In this document: piece after piece, positions 9,926 through 21,006 of the stretch
How positions within the stretch are numbered: the stretch's first letter is position 1
Layout of the letters: each line of letters starts with the position of its first letter
DNA from: Heterodera schachtii
Lineage: Eukaryota; Nematoda; Chromadorea; Rhabditida; Heteroderidae
Assembly (NCBI GenBank): GCA_023374025.1
Contig: SIJG01000152.1
Coordinates: 1 to 64,000 of the forward strand
DNA: 64,000 nucleotides
Direction of reading: 5' to 3'
Program-made: the position numbers and the translations under genes
The notes under the pieces: model-generated
The model's input: the letters and a program-made list of their open reading frames with translations, nothing else
What the model was told of the DNA's origin: nothing
Database searches by the model: none

Positions 9926-11073
9926 TAAAATGAAATTAATTTAATTCAACAGCCATTAAAATTAAATTTTCTTATTTTATCTCTAAGGCGTGCGCTTAAC
10001 TATTTTTTATACAAAAATGTCATTTATTTTTAAGTATATAAAAATATATAATAATGTAAAAAATGATGATAATACTTTGGGTGATGAATAGGAAATTTTG
10101 TAGAAAACAATGTTTATTTTTGTTTGCTTTGTTGGGTTTATTAGTGCACAGCTAATTATCTAGCATATTTTTCTTGATCTTTTTTAAAAAACATCGGAAA
10201 ATACGGGTTTTTACCGTACCTATCTAAAAATAAAGTAATAATTAGACGATTTTTTCAATTTCACAAAAGAAAAAATGATTTTTTGATCAAAAACGTTTTT
10301 TATTAAAATTTTAGGAAAAGTTGAAATTTTTGGTCTCTAAATATTAAAATATTAAAATATTTTAAAAATAGGTAAAGATGAATTTCGTAGGTTAAGTTGA
10401 TGTGGTCTTTTCAAAATTATTTAAGTTTTTATTGTATAAATTTATTTAATAAATAATTTGTTTTAATTTTTGAACCAGTTTTTTAAATTTATATTTAATA
10501 TTTAGTGAATTTTTGTTTTCATAAATATCTTTCTAATTTTTTTTTCTTAGTTCGAAACAACAATATAAATTTTTATTTTATTCATAAAATATTATTTTAA
10601 AATGATGTTTAAAAATTTTAATATATAATTTTTATAAGTCTAATAATTTTACGTATTCGCGAATTTTTAATGCATTTTTAATTTTTGACTTTTTATATTT
10701 GATATTAACTCTTTTTATTAAACAGAAATTAGAGACTTAAATTATGAGTATCTTTTTTTTAAATTAATCAATTAATAATTGAAAAAAACTCAAAATTAAT
10801 TTTTTAATTTATAATTGTTTGCTAATAATTAAAAGTTTCGTTAAAATTTAAATTGGCATTAATTTTATTTTTCCGAAACTTTTATACTAGTGAATATGAA
10901 TTAATTTTTATATTTTTTACCTTGAAATGATATTTCCTTAAATTTATTTATTTATTTTAAGATTATTTTTAACTAAAATATGTTTTTGGTTTCTGTAAAT
11001 TGTGAGTTAATTTTTTTAATAAAAAAGTTTGCTTTAATTCAAATCGTATATTTATTTACTATTTAATTATTAA
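9926..11073. other. AT-rich mosaic
   Basis: No gene. 10610-10760 is a diverged copy of 2765-2905 (ATATATAATTTTTATAAG, GCGAATTTTTAATGCATTT, TTAGAGACTTAAATTATGAG). The remainder is unmatched A/T-rich sequence; a weak GC-richer patch lies at 10190-10220. Confidence 0.45.
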
Positions 11074-11260
11074 TTTTAATTTCATTTCAAGACGCGTGCG
11101 TCGGTCCTTAACATGTTTGCCTTTTCTAATTAATAAATTCATTTTATCTGTTTGTTTATTTGTTTTTTTCAAAATGGTATAGTCCCGTTTTGATTCTCAA
11201 TTGTGGTGTCGGCTCAATTTTTTGTAAATTATTTTGATTTTTTGCGTAATAATCAATTTT
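11074..11260 (+). repeat. Module A copy 4 followed by a module F copy
   Basis: Module A: TTTTAATTTCATTTCAAGAC, core GCGTGCGTCGGTCCTTAACA including the palindrome GACGCGTGCGTC-like stem, right flank TTTTCTAATTAATAAATTC. It is followed at 11168 by module F (TTTTTTTCAAAATGG, core CCCGTTTTGATTC, then TGGTGTCGGC and TTTTTTGTAAATTATTTT). The direct A-to-F junction suggests loss of the intervening modules. Confidence 0.55.
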
Positions 11261-11333
11261 TATAAAAGTTTATTAAGGAAATTTTGTTTTTAAATAATAA
11301 TTTGTCTTAATTTAATATATTATCTGTCCTCAT

Positions 11334-11603
11334 TTTGCCATAAATTTGTAATTTATTTATTTATCATTAATTAATTGTCTTTCACCATGCCTCAATAGAA
11401 TGAAGAGAACTCATTATCTTTGGCAATGAACATTTTTTTTGCAAATACATATGACCTTTTTATAGAATTAAATTTTCTTTATGTTTAATATTTTCTTTTA
11501 TTAAAATTTATGACCTTCAAATAAAAATTCCATTTTTAATGCTTTAGATTGTGAAATCAACACCAAAAAATTATAAAAATTCATCAATTATTTTAATTAA
11601 AAT
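11334..11603 (+). repeat. 270-bp duplication carrying module C, copy 1
   Basis: Nearly identical to 35573-35841. It includes module C at 11365-11440: flank CATTAATTAATTGTCTTTC, then an imperfect hairpin with outer arms CATGCC (11386-11391) and GGCAATG (11422-11428, one bulged A) and inner arms AATGA (11399-11403) and TCATT (11411-11415) around loop AGAGAAC, then flank AACATTTTTTT. More diverged copies lie at 25490 and 44610. Confidence 0.7.
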
Positions 11604-12365
11604 GAAAAAAATTTTTTTGAGACTTCGACAATATAAAGTTGGTATCCTTCGATAGCCCTAAAGTGTTCTCTATTAGTCTGCAAAATTTTGAAAAATTTCA
11701 TTATTGATAGTGTAATTTTATTGATACAAATTTTTTAAAATAATCATCACTAATTATGGATTCCTTTTAATTTTGGCTTTCATTTTTTATTGTTAATTTT
11801 TCTTTAGGTTGAAATAATTCTGTTCTTTTTTGCTTATTTAATTATCTTTCAAAGTAAATATTTAATATTTAGTAAATTTTGCTTCTTAATTATTTTAATT
11901 TTTTTTCTTTGTTTGAAATAATAATATAAATTTTATTTTACTCATAACAATTTTTCAAAGTGGTGTAGCATTTTTTTCGGCGTTGAAATGGTGTCGGCGG
12001 TTATTTTTTGAAAAATATTTTTGCATTTTTTTTGCGTAAGATTTATTAATATGTTTTTTAATATTAAAGGCTCCATTTCTATTCATTTAATTTTGGCTAT
12101 TCAATATTTAAATTAATGGATTTTTTGAAAATTGATTATTTTAATGAATTGATCAGATTAATTTTAATAATTGTCATATTTTAAAGAATTTAAATCATCT
12201 ATATTTTCATAATCAAATAGTGTTCTTATTTCGTAGATTTTGTTAGTTTGTTATTTTTTTTTGTTAATTTTCTATTTATTATATGTAATTTTGCTTTAAA
12301 ATTTTGTTGATTTTTAACTCATCGAAAAATTTATGATCTGTTTCTTTTTTTTTTGAAATTAAACA
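11604..12365. other. AT-rich mosaic with module F copy
   Basis: No gene. 11945-12035 is module F again (TTTTTCAAAGTGGTG, core with CGGCGTTGAAATGG and TGTCGGCGG, then TTATTTTTTGAAAAATATTT). 12060-12240 resembles the 3660-3780 part of the 2.4-kb duplication. Confidence 0.5.
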
Positions 12366-12545
12366 CTTAATTAAAGTTACCGTTTGTATTTTATTATGTT
12401 GCTCAATGGATAAAATATTTATTTTTTTTTGAATTTTTTTAATATAATTTAATAAATTATCATGAAGATTCTATTGATCACGACTTGTTGATATTGGTGC
12501 ACTGCTGTGCTCCAATTATCATATTCAATATCATTTTATTTTTAA
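12366..12545 (+). repeat. Module G copy 1
   Basis: Shares with 35037-35180 the elements ATTATGTTGCTCAATGGA, TTGATCACGAC, then GCACTGCTGTGCTCC and AATTATCATATTCAATAT. The core GCAC-TGCT-GTGC is a small stem-loop. Only two copies were seen. Confidence 0.6.
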
Positions 12546-12772
12546 AGAATATTTTGAATATTTTCAATTTTTAAATTTCATTTTGTAAAACCTAACAATA
12601 TAAAAAATATATAAATATGATAATTTGACCAGTTAATTTAAAATTGTTTTATTTAAATCTAATTTATTAATTAAATATTTTTTATGATATCATTGAATGT
12701 TTAAACTGTATAAAAATATCTGATATTATTATTATTATTATTTTTATTATATTATTTAAAATGTTATTATTT

Positions 12773-12845
12773 AATTATATTTTATGTAAAGCAGCTTCTG
12801 ATCCGTAGCAGGTTGGTCTTTTCTTATTATTAAGGGTATTTTATC
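12773..12845 (+). repeat. Module A copy 5
   Basis: Left flank AATTATATTTTATGTAAAG, core CAGCTTCTGATCCGTAGCAG, right flank TTTTCTTATTATTAAGGG then TATTTTATC. Confidence 0.6.
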
Positions 12846-13534
12846 AATTGTATTTTTTCCAAATTTCTTTATTTAAATTATTTGAATTTTCCTGTTTGTT
12901 TTGTCAGGGCACAGATTTTTATGTTTTTACTGAGTTTTTCTATCAGCATATTTATTTCATAAAAGATCTTTTTTTATTTCTTTATTTATAAAAATATTTT
13001 GTCCTTTTTATAATTTTATTATTTATTTTTTATTGGACTTTCTATTATTTTCTGCAATAACATAATAATTATGCGAATAATTAAGAAAATTTATTAATTC
13101 TAATAATTCATCAAATAAAATAAAGAAACAAATATTTAGTTTCAATTTAAAAAAAACTGAAACAAATTTATTTTTTGTTTGCTATTCATTTTTATTTGAA
13201 AATAGAATTTTTTGAATTTATTAATAAAAATTCAAATTTCTTTTCTATAAATTATCATTATTTTTTGCATTGAATTATGAATATTATACAAAAAATATTT
13301 AATATTTTTTAATATATTACATTAATCATTGCTAAAATGATATTATTTTATTTTTAATAAATATTTTTTGTTTAAGTTGATACATATTATCTTATCAAAT
13401 CATCATTTTTATTTGGGATTGCCTGTGGAGTTTGAATTGAATTTATAAAATATTAATTCATTTTGAATTAAAAAAATGATTTTCTCAATTATGATTTTTT
13501 TGTTTAGAATAGTGAGTAATTAATTAGTTTATTT
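12846..13534. other. AT-rich region, no features
   Basis: Only A/T-runs and short direct repeats; nothing coding and no GC-rich core apart from GGGATTGCCTGTGGAG at 13418. Confidence 0.5.
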
Positions 13535-13564
13535 TGTATTTCATTATAAATTTATGCTTTTGAA

Positions 13565-13740
13565 TTAAATAATTGCTTTACTAATTTAACTATTAACTTT
13601 CACATAACTTGTTGCAAAAACTGGCAATGGGTCTGTTTATCTGTAGCGTATGTTTCGTTTGATTATATATATAATAACAATATATTATTATCGAATTTAT
13701 TGAAATATGTATATTGTAAAAGAATATATTATTTATTGTA
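13565..13740 (+). repeat. Module D copy 1
   Basis: Left flank TTTACTAATTTAACTATT with TTCACATAACTTGTTGC, core 13615-13660 (CTGGCAATGGGTCTG, CTGTAGCGTATG), right flank ATATATATAATAAC, then ATATGTATATTGTAAAAGAA. At 34264 and 39843 the flanks are kept and the core is unrelated. Confidence 0.6.
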
Positions 13741-14491
13741 TTTATTATATTAGTTATCAATTGCTAAATTTATTTTATTATAAATTTGGATTTTTATTTT
13801 AATTATCATTTGAATTAATTGCTATATTTTTCATGTTGTGGTTCAGAGTTAACTTGTTGTTATCCTTTGTCACTTTTTACCTTACAATATTTTTTGTTTT
13901 ATTTACATTTTTTCAATTAAAGGTTTGAATTTATCTTTTTAAATTTAAAACTGTATCTTCAGTTTTATTATTAATGATCGTAATTAAACTATTAAATGTT
14001 GGTTTTTTTTAATAAAACCAAAAATGTAATTTTCACTTAACTTCATTAAATTTGTAATGATTGAATTGAATTATTAAATATTAAACTAATTTTTTGAATT
14101 AAAAAAAAAAGATGATTTTCGAAAGGAAAAAAAGATTTTTCTTTTATTTTATTTCTATGTTTGTTTATAAAAAATTACTATATATTTTTAATTAATATAA
14201 GATTAGTTTTTGAATTAAATTTTGTATTCAATGTTAATGTTTTTTTTTATCCTCATTGACAGAATGGTAAAATATCTATTTACAATTTATTTATTATTAC
14301 AAATTTTTATATTAATCAAATGTTTGGATATGAAATATAAGCAAACCGTCAATAAAATTGCTTGTTAATATCTTTTTATTAAATAAAAATGTTATATAAT
14401 CCATTTAACTTGGTTCGCGTTGACTCGTTTTTTTAATTAATATATTTTTAATTTACATATATTGAATATAATTATTTTAAATAAAAAAAAT

Positions 14492-14606
14492 TTTTTATTC
14501 CATTGTAATTTTCCCTGGTCAAAAGCTGCGCCGACCAAAAGATTTCTGGGCAATTGACATTGGTTTATTTTATATTATGTTCTTTAGAATAAAAAATAAT
14601 ATTATT
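14492..14606 (+). repeat. Module B copy 2
   Basis: Flank TTTTTTATTCCATTGTAATT, core 14515-14560, flank TTGACATTGGTTTATTTTAT and TTCTTTAGAATAAAAAATAA. The core contains TGGTC...GACCA, a 5-bp stem. Confidence 0.6.
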
Positions 14607-14941
14607 TTATTTTTAATTATAATTCCTAAATTTTGACTAAAATAAACAATTTTTAAGAATTATTCAGATAAAACTCTTTATAAACTCACAAATTATTATT
14701 TTTATTTTAGTTTTACCCTTAATTTTCTATTCCTTTTTTGTTGTTTTTATAATTTAATGTTAAGGCTAAGCAAAACTTCACTTATTTATTAATAAGTAAT
14801 TATATTTGTAAATTTATGTTTAAATTACTTTTTTAAATATGAAGAGATTTACTGAAAACTTTTTTTGTTTATTAAAATATTTCATTTTTTCAATTAAATA
14901 AAAACAGAAAAATTTAATTTAGTTTTTAAAGCATTTTTATA

Positions 14942-17371
14942 TAGATTTATTAATTTTACATTTAATTTCTCGTGTGACCGTGAAAATTGTTCTCATTGCA
15001 TTGCCGGCTAAATTATTTTGTATTTTTTAAAATTAAAATTGAATGTTTAAGAAAAAATTTCCTAATTTATTTGTCAATGTTTTTAAATTTATCTTGCATC
15101 TTTTTTCTAAAATTATTTATTTCAAAATGATGTTAAGGTTTTGACTATGAAAACGATGTGACAGTTATTTTTTTGTAAATATTTTTCTTTTGATTTTTTT
15201 TTTTTGCTGAAGAATCAATTTTTAACAATTTTATTAAGGAAATTTTGTTTTTAAATAAATTCATTATATATTCTATCTCCTCACTTATAGAAATAGATAT
15301 TTGGATGGAAATTTTTAATTGGCAAAGTAGAAAAATATCACTAAATTAAATTTTATAAATAAACTTAAATTTTAATATATAATTTTTATAAGCTATGCTA
15401 ATTTCCGTATTCGCAAATTTTAATGCATTTATAATTTTTGGCTTTTTATTTGATACTAATTCTTTTTACTCACCAGAAATTAAAGACTTAAATTATGAGT
15501 AATTCTTTTTTTACAATTTAATCAATTAATATCTTTTCATTTTATATTAAATGCTCCATTTATATTCATTTAATTTTTGATATTCAATATTTATCGTATT
15601 GTTAATAAATCCTTTTGTATTTTTTATAATTCAAATTGGAAAAGACTCAATTAATTATTTATTAAATTAGAAAAAAATTTCCTAATTTTTAGTAAATTTT
15701 TGCTTTCATAATTATACTTTTTACTTTTTTTTCCTTATTAGAAAAAATAATATATAATTTTATTTTACTCATAACAATATTTTTTTCAAAATGGTGAACA
15801 CCATTCTTTACCTTTGAAATGGTATCGATGGTTATTTTTTGTAAAATATTTTTGCAATTTCTTTGCATAAGAATCAATTTTATAAACTTTATTAAGGAAT
15901 TGTTTTTAAATAAATATCCATCTTAATTTATTAAGATATTTGGATGTAAATTTTTAGTTGGCAAAGTCAAAAAATAATTACAAAATTAATTTTTATTTTA
16001 AATTTAATATTTAATTATTTAAAATCTCCGTTAATTTTCGTATTCTTCAATTTTTTTCGTAATTAATGGTTTTTTATATTTGAAACTAATATTTTTTACT
16101 AATCAGCTAGCTCATAATTCATTAATTAAAATTTAATTTTAATACTTTTCATTAATCTTTTGCTTTGCAAAACCTTTTAAATTGAAAATGATCGAATCAT
16201 CAATTAAAGAGTTAATTAAATAAACAGTAAAATTAAACGCTCTATTTATATGCATTTATTTATTTTTTGCTATTCAATATTTAAATTAATTGACTTTTTT
16301 AATTGATTATTTTGAATGTAAATTGATCAGATTAAATTTTAATAATTTTAATAGTTTTAATTGAATAAAAGTATTTCATTTATTTATTTATTTCTCATGA
16401 TGAGAACAACTGAATATAATAGTGCCGATAAAATTATATTCTCTCATTTCTAAATAAATTTATCCTATTTTAAAATTATTTTTTAATTCGCAAAAATTTT
16501 TCATAATTCTTAACGTTTTTCGGTTGTTGAAATATTTTAATTTTGTTCATTTTTCTCTTTTTATTAATCTATAATAATTATTTTATAATTATTAAAATTA
16601 AAATTCAATATATTTAATTAATTAATTAAAATATGTTTACTTGAAAATTTAAAAACATTTTAATTAAGCTTTAATTTAAACTTTGTCATATTTCTCTTAA
16701 ATTAAATAAAATATTTTTTGAATATTTTTATTTCGCTATTTTTGTTGTTTTTTTTTATTTAAATTTGCTTTTGATTTTATTTTCTCTTAATTGTTAATTA
16801 TATTTCTATAGTATTCTTTAATTTTCTTGATGATCTCTGACTCTTTTGATACAGATGTCGATGCTGATAAATTAACTCGAATATTTTGTATAAAATTTTT
16901 TTTTGCGTATTAAAAAATAAAAAATATAATATTAATCGAAGTAAAATATGTTTATTTATTCTATTTCAGTCTAGCCGCATATATTTACTCATTGTTTTTC
17001 TTTCTTTCTTGTATTTATTTTTATTATATTTATTTAAAAATCAATTTTATAAAATTTATTAAAGAATTGGTTTTTAAATAAATATTCATCTAATTTATTT
17101 GGATTTTAGTTGGCAAAATCAAAAAATAATTGCTAATTTAATTTTTATTTTTATTTTAAATTTAATATTTATTATTTGAAATCTCCGTTAATTTTCGTGT
17201 TCCTTCAATTTTTTTTTCGCAATTAATCGCTTTTTATATTTGAACTAATACTTTTTACTCATCAGATAGCTCATCATTAACTAAATTAAAATTCAATTTT
17301 AATACTTTTTCATTAATCTTTTGCTTTCCAAAAAATCTATTAAATAAAATGATCGAATCATCAATTAAAGA
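14942..17371 (+). repeat. 2.43-kb direct duplication, copy 2
   Basis: Nearly identical to 2349-4770. Beyond 17371 the two loci part: here the sequence continues into ACTTAATTAAATAAACAG, there into ATTACCTCACTTG. The 62-codon frame at 15689 recurs unchanged in copy 1 only because the whole block is duplicated. Right after the end, 17370-17670 repeats parts of the block in diverged form (17376-17545 resembles 3615-3820; 17580-17670 resembles 4290-4385). Confidence 0.85.
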
Positions 17372-18007
17372 CTTAATTAAATAAACAGTAAAATTAAACG
17401 CTCCATTTATATTCATTTTTTTAATTTTTGCTATTCAATACTTAAATTAATTGACATGTAAATTGATCAGATTAAATTTTAATAATTTTAATATTTTTAA
17501 TTGAATTAAAAGTATTTCATTTTTTAAATTTATTTCTCATGATGAGAACAACTGTTTTAATATTTATAAAAAATTTTTTGCGTATTAAAAAATAAAAAAT
17601 ATAATATTAATCTAAGTAAAATATGTTTATTTATTCTATTTCAGTCTAGCCGCAAATATTTACTCATTGTTTTTTTTTGGTCCATTTGGATTTTTTACAT
17701 TTTTTTCAAAGAAAAAAAAGTAGAAATACCTAAAATAGCATATATTATTGTAAGTTCCTTGAAAATAAGATTCATTCGACCGTTTGCGAAAGACCATTAT
17801 AGAAAACTTGTCAAAACTGTGCAAATTTCAAAATTTACTATTTTTATAAATATACTTCGCCAATTGACAGAAAATAAAACCAATTTAAATACAAATTTTT
17901 TTTAGGATTAAAGAGAAACACTGTGCTTGCAAATGTATGTACTTATTTCAAGAATTTATATTGAGAGTCCGAATCTTAGAAATTTAAGATATTCTGATAA
18001 AAAAAAA
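17372..18007. other. AT-rich, partial local repeats
   Basis: 17372-17670 is a diverged partial copy of sequence inside the 2.4-kb duplication. 17671-18007 is unmatched, of more even composition (GACCGTTTGCGAAAGACC at 17779), with no open frame of interest. It may be the edge of an older insertion. Confidence 0.45.
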
Positions 18008-18220
18008 TTGGTACTTCCGTGTTTTGCTACCCCCCCCCCCTCGAAAAATTTTAAAAATTCATATTTTGGGGTTATCAATGTCACTGACCACGAAAATGGT
18101 GTTTTGGTTTTGTTTGACATCTGTTGATGATATCTGGTCATAGATTTAACAAAATATCTATGGTTTTGAAATTTAAAATTTTTCAAGGGGGGGGGGGGTA
18201 GCAAAACAAGGAAGTACCAA
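18008..18220. mobile_element. 213-bp inverted-repeat element with poly-C/poly-G arms
   Basis: The left end TTGGTACTTCCGTGTTTTGC, followed by TACC plus a C-run and CGAAAAATTTTAAAAATT, is mirrored at the right end (AAATTTAAAATTTTTCAA, a G-run, then TAGCAAAACAAGGAAGTACC). The inverted repeats are about 53 bp with few mismatches; the spacer is about 105 bp. No target duplication is clear because the flanks are A-runs; if the inserted unit starts one step inside, a TA duplication typical of Tc1/mariner would fit. Two 60-80 codon frames across it are artefacts. Confidence 0.75.
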
Positions 18221-18747
18221 AAAACTAAAGATTCACATAAAGCATTGATTTCTTTATTTTGAATATTTTCCTAAAATATTTTTTACAACGATATTAACAA
18301 TTTTTGTGAAAATCTGATGTCCTTTGTCCCACACCTTGTACACATCAGTGATGCCAACCCGAACCCGAGACCCGAAACCCGAAGTTTTTCTCAACCCGAA
18401 CTCGAAATTTTTCGAGTGCCCGACCCAAAACAAGAACCCAAAATTTTCTCAACCCGCGGCATAGGCAAAAAAATATGCACCGTTAAGAATGGGGATCTGA
18501 GTAAAATATTGAGAAGATAAAATTTTTGCAATGTGAAACATATTTGAATCACTATCATATCGCCAAATTTAAAAATTTTTGAGAAAAAAACTAATAATTT
18601 ATTTCATTTAAAGCGTTTTAAAAAATATTTCAACTTAAAATTATTATTTTTTTTTTTAAAAATCTAAAAGCATAAATTAAAGAAATATTTGGTCATTTTT
18701 TGACAAATTCTGTTAACAAATTCCACTCAAAATTTTAATTTTTTTTC

Positions 18748-18769
18748 GGCGGAGCCTATCGGCACCGCC
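18748..18769 (-). repeat. GGCGCC hairpin repeat, core 1
   Basis: On the minus strand the arms are GGCGGTGCC and GGCTCCGCC around loop GATA; eight of nine positions pair and one is a T-T mismatch. Upstream on the plus strand is the family flank TGTTAACAAATTCCACTC. Confidence 0.7.
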
Positions 18770-18931
18770 GCCCCACACCACCCCAATGTTCCGAAAAAAT
18801 TTTTTGGAAAAAGGGCGCACAAAAAAAACATTTTTAAAAGCAAAAAAATGCGTCGCTTGCCTTAAAAAAATTTGGCAATTTTTGATGAAAGTCTGTTAGC
18901 AAAGTGCACTCAAATTTTCAAATTTTTTCCC

Positions 18932-18953
18932 GGCGGCGCCTATCGGCACCGCC
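18932..18953 (-). repeat. GGCGCC hairpin repeat, core 2
   Basis: Minus-strand arms GGCGGTGCC and GGCGCCGCC around GATA; all nine pair if the T.G is read as a G.U wobble. Plus-strand flank TGTTAGCAAAGTGCACTC matches that of core 1, so cores 1 and 2 form a tandem pair with a unit of about 184 bp. Confidence 0.75.
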
Positions 18954-19179
18954 AGACCTCTTGTTCGAGAAATTTACATTGAAAAAGAGCGACGCAGAAA
19001 ATTTCTATTGATTTTTCATTCGATAAAAATTTTTTATCGAAACATATTATAAAAATTTGTCAATTGACCCGAAACCCAAAGTTTTTCTCAACCCAAAACC
19101 CTAACCCGAATTTTTTGTGTGCCCGACCCGAAACCCGAACCCGAAATTTTTCTCAACCCGCGGCATCACTGGTACACAT

Positions 19180-19957
19180 AGGTTTAAACAACGAAAACTG
19201 TAAAATATATTAAAAAAATCTCGGAAGTGAAAAAAAAAAATTTTTTTCCGAAATTGGTCATAATCAGACCACCAATTTTGTAATATTTTTTCAATTCCAA
19301 AGCCCTGCCGGGCTAGGGTTGAAACCGTGACCGTGCCGAACCCGAAAAGCCGGGATTCTCGGATTCATTCCTGTCAGGATCCCGTCCTAACCTTGTGTTT
19401 AACAACAAAAAAGAAGTCCAATCGAATTTGTCGGAATTGGCCTGGGTGTTGGTGGTCATCTGGTGAATTCTCCCCGCCATCGGCGTCGCCTCCGTACACC
19501 GTTACCAATTCGGAGACTGCAAAGAAATTCAAATGATCCACAAAGACACCGATAGATCGCATTGAGCCAAAATAAAAATTTAAATCAAATAAAAAAAATG
19601 GCGAAAAGTAATATAATTTGAAAATTTGAAAGATAATGACCTAAAATTTTTTTCAAAAAATCCAAATGGAATGTAATTTTTGAAGAAACATTAATTAGGC
19701 TCCATTATTGACAATTCTTTAGTCCTGCTGATAGTTTTCAGCAGTTTTATGGATAAGCTGATCATGAATAGAACATTTCCAGACACCAAGCTTTATAAAT
19801 TACCCCCCCCCCCCTCCTTACATCTGTCCCTTTATTTGTTGTTTTTAAATATTTTATTAATTCGCAAGGGCGGGATTTTGAATGACCTACCTAAATCTGC
19901 GGTCGCTGACCGAATTCCTCTTAATACAGAATTCGGACAAAAACACAGGAAAATAAC
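19180..19957. other. Mixed-composition region, no gene assigned
   Basis: 19290-19385 contains AGCCC-TGCC-GGGCT and reiterated CCGTG/CCCGAA/GCCGGGATTC motifs, probably another GC-rich element of hAT type. 19410-19560 is a further GC-rich patch; on the minus strand it has an acceptor-like TTTCTTTGCAG before an open stretch ending about 19374, but I recognise no protein and the frame is short. A C-run lies at 19802-19813. No firm feature. Confidence 0.4.
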
Positions 19958-20480
19958 AGTTCGGGCGGCAAAAATAATTAGGAGGTATGTATGTATGTAA
20001 ATTAAAAAATGAGTCGCGGAAATCTTGATGGATTTATTTGGGATCATCAAACTGCTGGTGTTTGTGAGGTTAAAATTATTTAGACCAATTTTTCATGTGT
20101 TGTGGGAGGGGCTAGGGTTGTTCGGCACGATCGTTTCGGTATACTATAATAGAGGTTTAAAAATGCCTACTCAATTAAAAATCCTTTTTTTTGGGGCTAA
20201 AAATTCAGTATAATAACTTACATATTAACTAGTACAAAAAAAAGATAAAAGGTATTTAATTTGCTCGGGGCCGAGTGCCGAAATATACCTGACCTAATTC
20301 CTTTCAAAAAACAGTACTCTTTTGCCGACTAATAGGGATGGCATATCAGCCTTTACGGTGGGTGCCGAATTGCCCGCCCTTTTCAAGCACTACATAAAAA
20401 TATTTTTCTACTTACATACATACATACAAGATTTATTAGCTATGTATTCATTAAAAAAAAAGAAAATTGCCGCCCGAACT
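19958..20480. mobile_element. Possible MITE with nested inverted repeats
   Basis: AGTTCGGGCGGCAA (19958-19971) is inverted at 20467-20480, and inside it GTATGTATGTATGTAA (19985-20000) is inverted at 20412-20427. The nested symmetry over about 520 bp suggests a decayed foldback or MITE. The spacing between the two arms differs (13 and 39 bp), and no target duplication was found. Inside lies a CTCGG-GG-CCGAG palindrome near 20265. Confidence 0.5.
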
Positions 20481-20944
20481 TCTCTCGGAGTTGGCCAGCG
20501 CATTACCCTTTGACTTTCGCTGAGCCACTACCCGAGTTTCTTCTTCTTTTGATTATTTTGTCAAAAAGAGACTGAAAAAAGGGATTTGGACCGAATTCAT
20601 TCGGGTAAATAAACGTTTGATGGTTTTTTAGGGCTCAGATTGGTGAAAAGTGGAAGTAATATAATGATCAGCGGCCGCTATGAAATTTTCGGGGATTTAA
20701 AGTTATTTTAACCATTTCCGACTTCCTTATCATTAAATTTGAACAAATAAATAAAACGAGAAACTTGATTTTTGACTTTTTTTCAAGTTCGGGTTTGGGA
20801 TAGAAATTGGTCAAATAAATGTTTGATTCGTGTTTAAGTAATCTAAAAATATATCTTATATTTGAATTTCTTAACAGATGAACCAACATAATGGGTATGA
20901 TTTTATGAATTGAAAATTGTAAATGATTGATTCCCTTTTTTTAG
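20481..20944. other. Upstream flank or intron of the MATH gene
   Basis: Mixed composition. ACCCGA at 20530 and TCGGGT at 20601 form a small inverted pair. The last 20 bases are a pyrimidine run ending TTTTTTTAG, the splice acceptor of the next exon. I looked for the SPOP N-terminal exon (motif W-C-Y-T-Q, then F-S-Y-x-W) in 18-20.9 kb and did not see it. Confidence 0.5.
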
Positions 20945-21006
20945 ATTAACAATTTTTCTTTTTGTCGCGAGGAAATGGGCGAAGTTTTGAAGAGTTCGAC
21001 TTTCAG
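20945..21006 (+). CDS. spop: MATH-domain exon 1 of a SPOP-like gene (partial)
   Basis: The exon translates as INNFSFCREEMGEVLKSSTF plus two bases of a Ser codon. This is the start of the MATH substrate-binding domain of SPOP, the BTB-MATH adaptor that brings nuclear substrates to Cullin-3 ubiquitin ligase; the family sequence reads almost identically here (N-N-F-S-F-C-R-E-E-M-G-E-V). The acceptor is a pyrimidine run with TTAG before 20945 and the donor is AG|GTTTTT after 21006, giving phase 2. The 182-base intron that follows joins the exon in frame to the next one. Preceding exons with the N-terminus and start codon are not in reach, so the gene start is unknown. Codons here are GC-richer than the surroundings, as expected for a conserved exon. 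The orthology is secure at domain level; which SPOP or BATH paralogue it is remains open. Confidence 0.85.

Larger units (their letters stand above)
13535..14941 (+). repeat. 1.4-1.6-kb module block D-B-E-F, copy 1
   Basis: Collinear with 39815-41390. Shared landmarks in order are TTTACTAATTTAACTATT, module D, TGGTTCAGAGTT with CTTGTTGTTRTCSTTTGTCAC, ACTGTATCTTCAGTTTTATT, TTGACAGAATGGTAAAATAT, module B, TTCAATGTTAAGGCTAAGCAA-like sequence, then module E and module F (here inside the 2.4-kb duplication). Identity is clearly lower than for the 2.4-kb pair, so this is an older duplication. A shorter, more diverged version runs 32800-33780. Confidence 0.65.
18346..19171. mobile_element. Complete hAT MITE with CCCGAA repeats, 826 bp
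   Basis: The ends are CAGTGATGCC and GGCATCACTG (10-bp perfect inverted repeat), flanked by a perfect 8-bp duplication GTACACAT (18338-18345 and 19172-19179). CAGTG termini with 8-bp duplications define hAT elements. Both subterminal zones (18360-18462 and 19069-19160) consist of reiterated AACCCGAA/ACCCGAAA units with CTCAACCCG repeated. The middle carries two copies of the GGCGCC hairpin repeat in tandem (18748 and 18932). No transposase is encoded. Confidence 0.9.

Noticed and set aside
19374..19562. Minus-strand open stretch with acceptor-like TTTCTTTGCAG as a gene
   Set aside because: About 60 codons, no recognisable domain, no partner exon, and the neighbouring sequence looks like a GC-motif element.
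20322..20513. Start of the SPOP-like gene near 20.3-20.5 kb
   Set aside because: The frame there lacks the expected N-terminal W-C-Y-T-Q motif, and part of it is the right arm of an inverted-repeat element.
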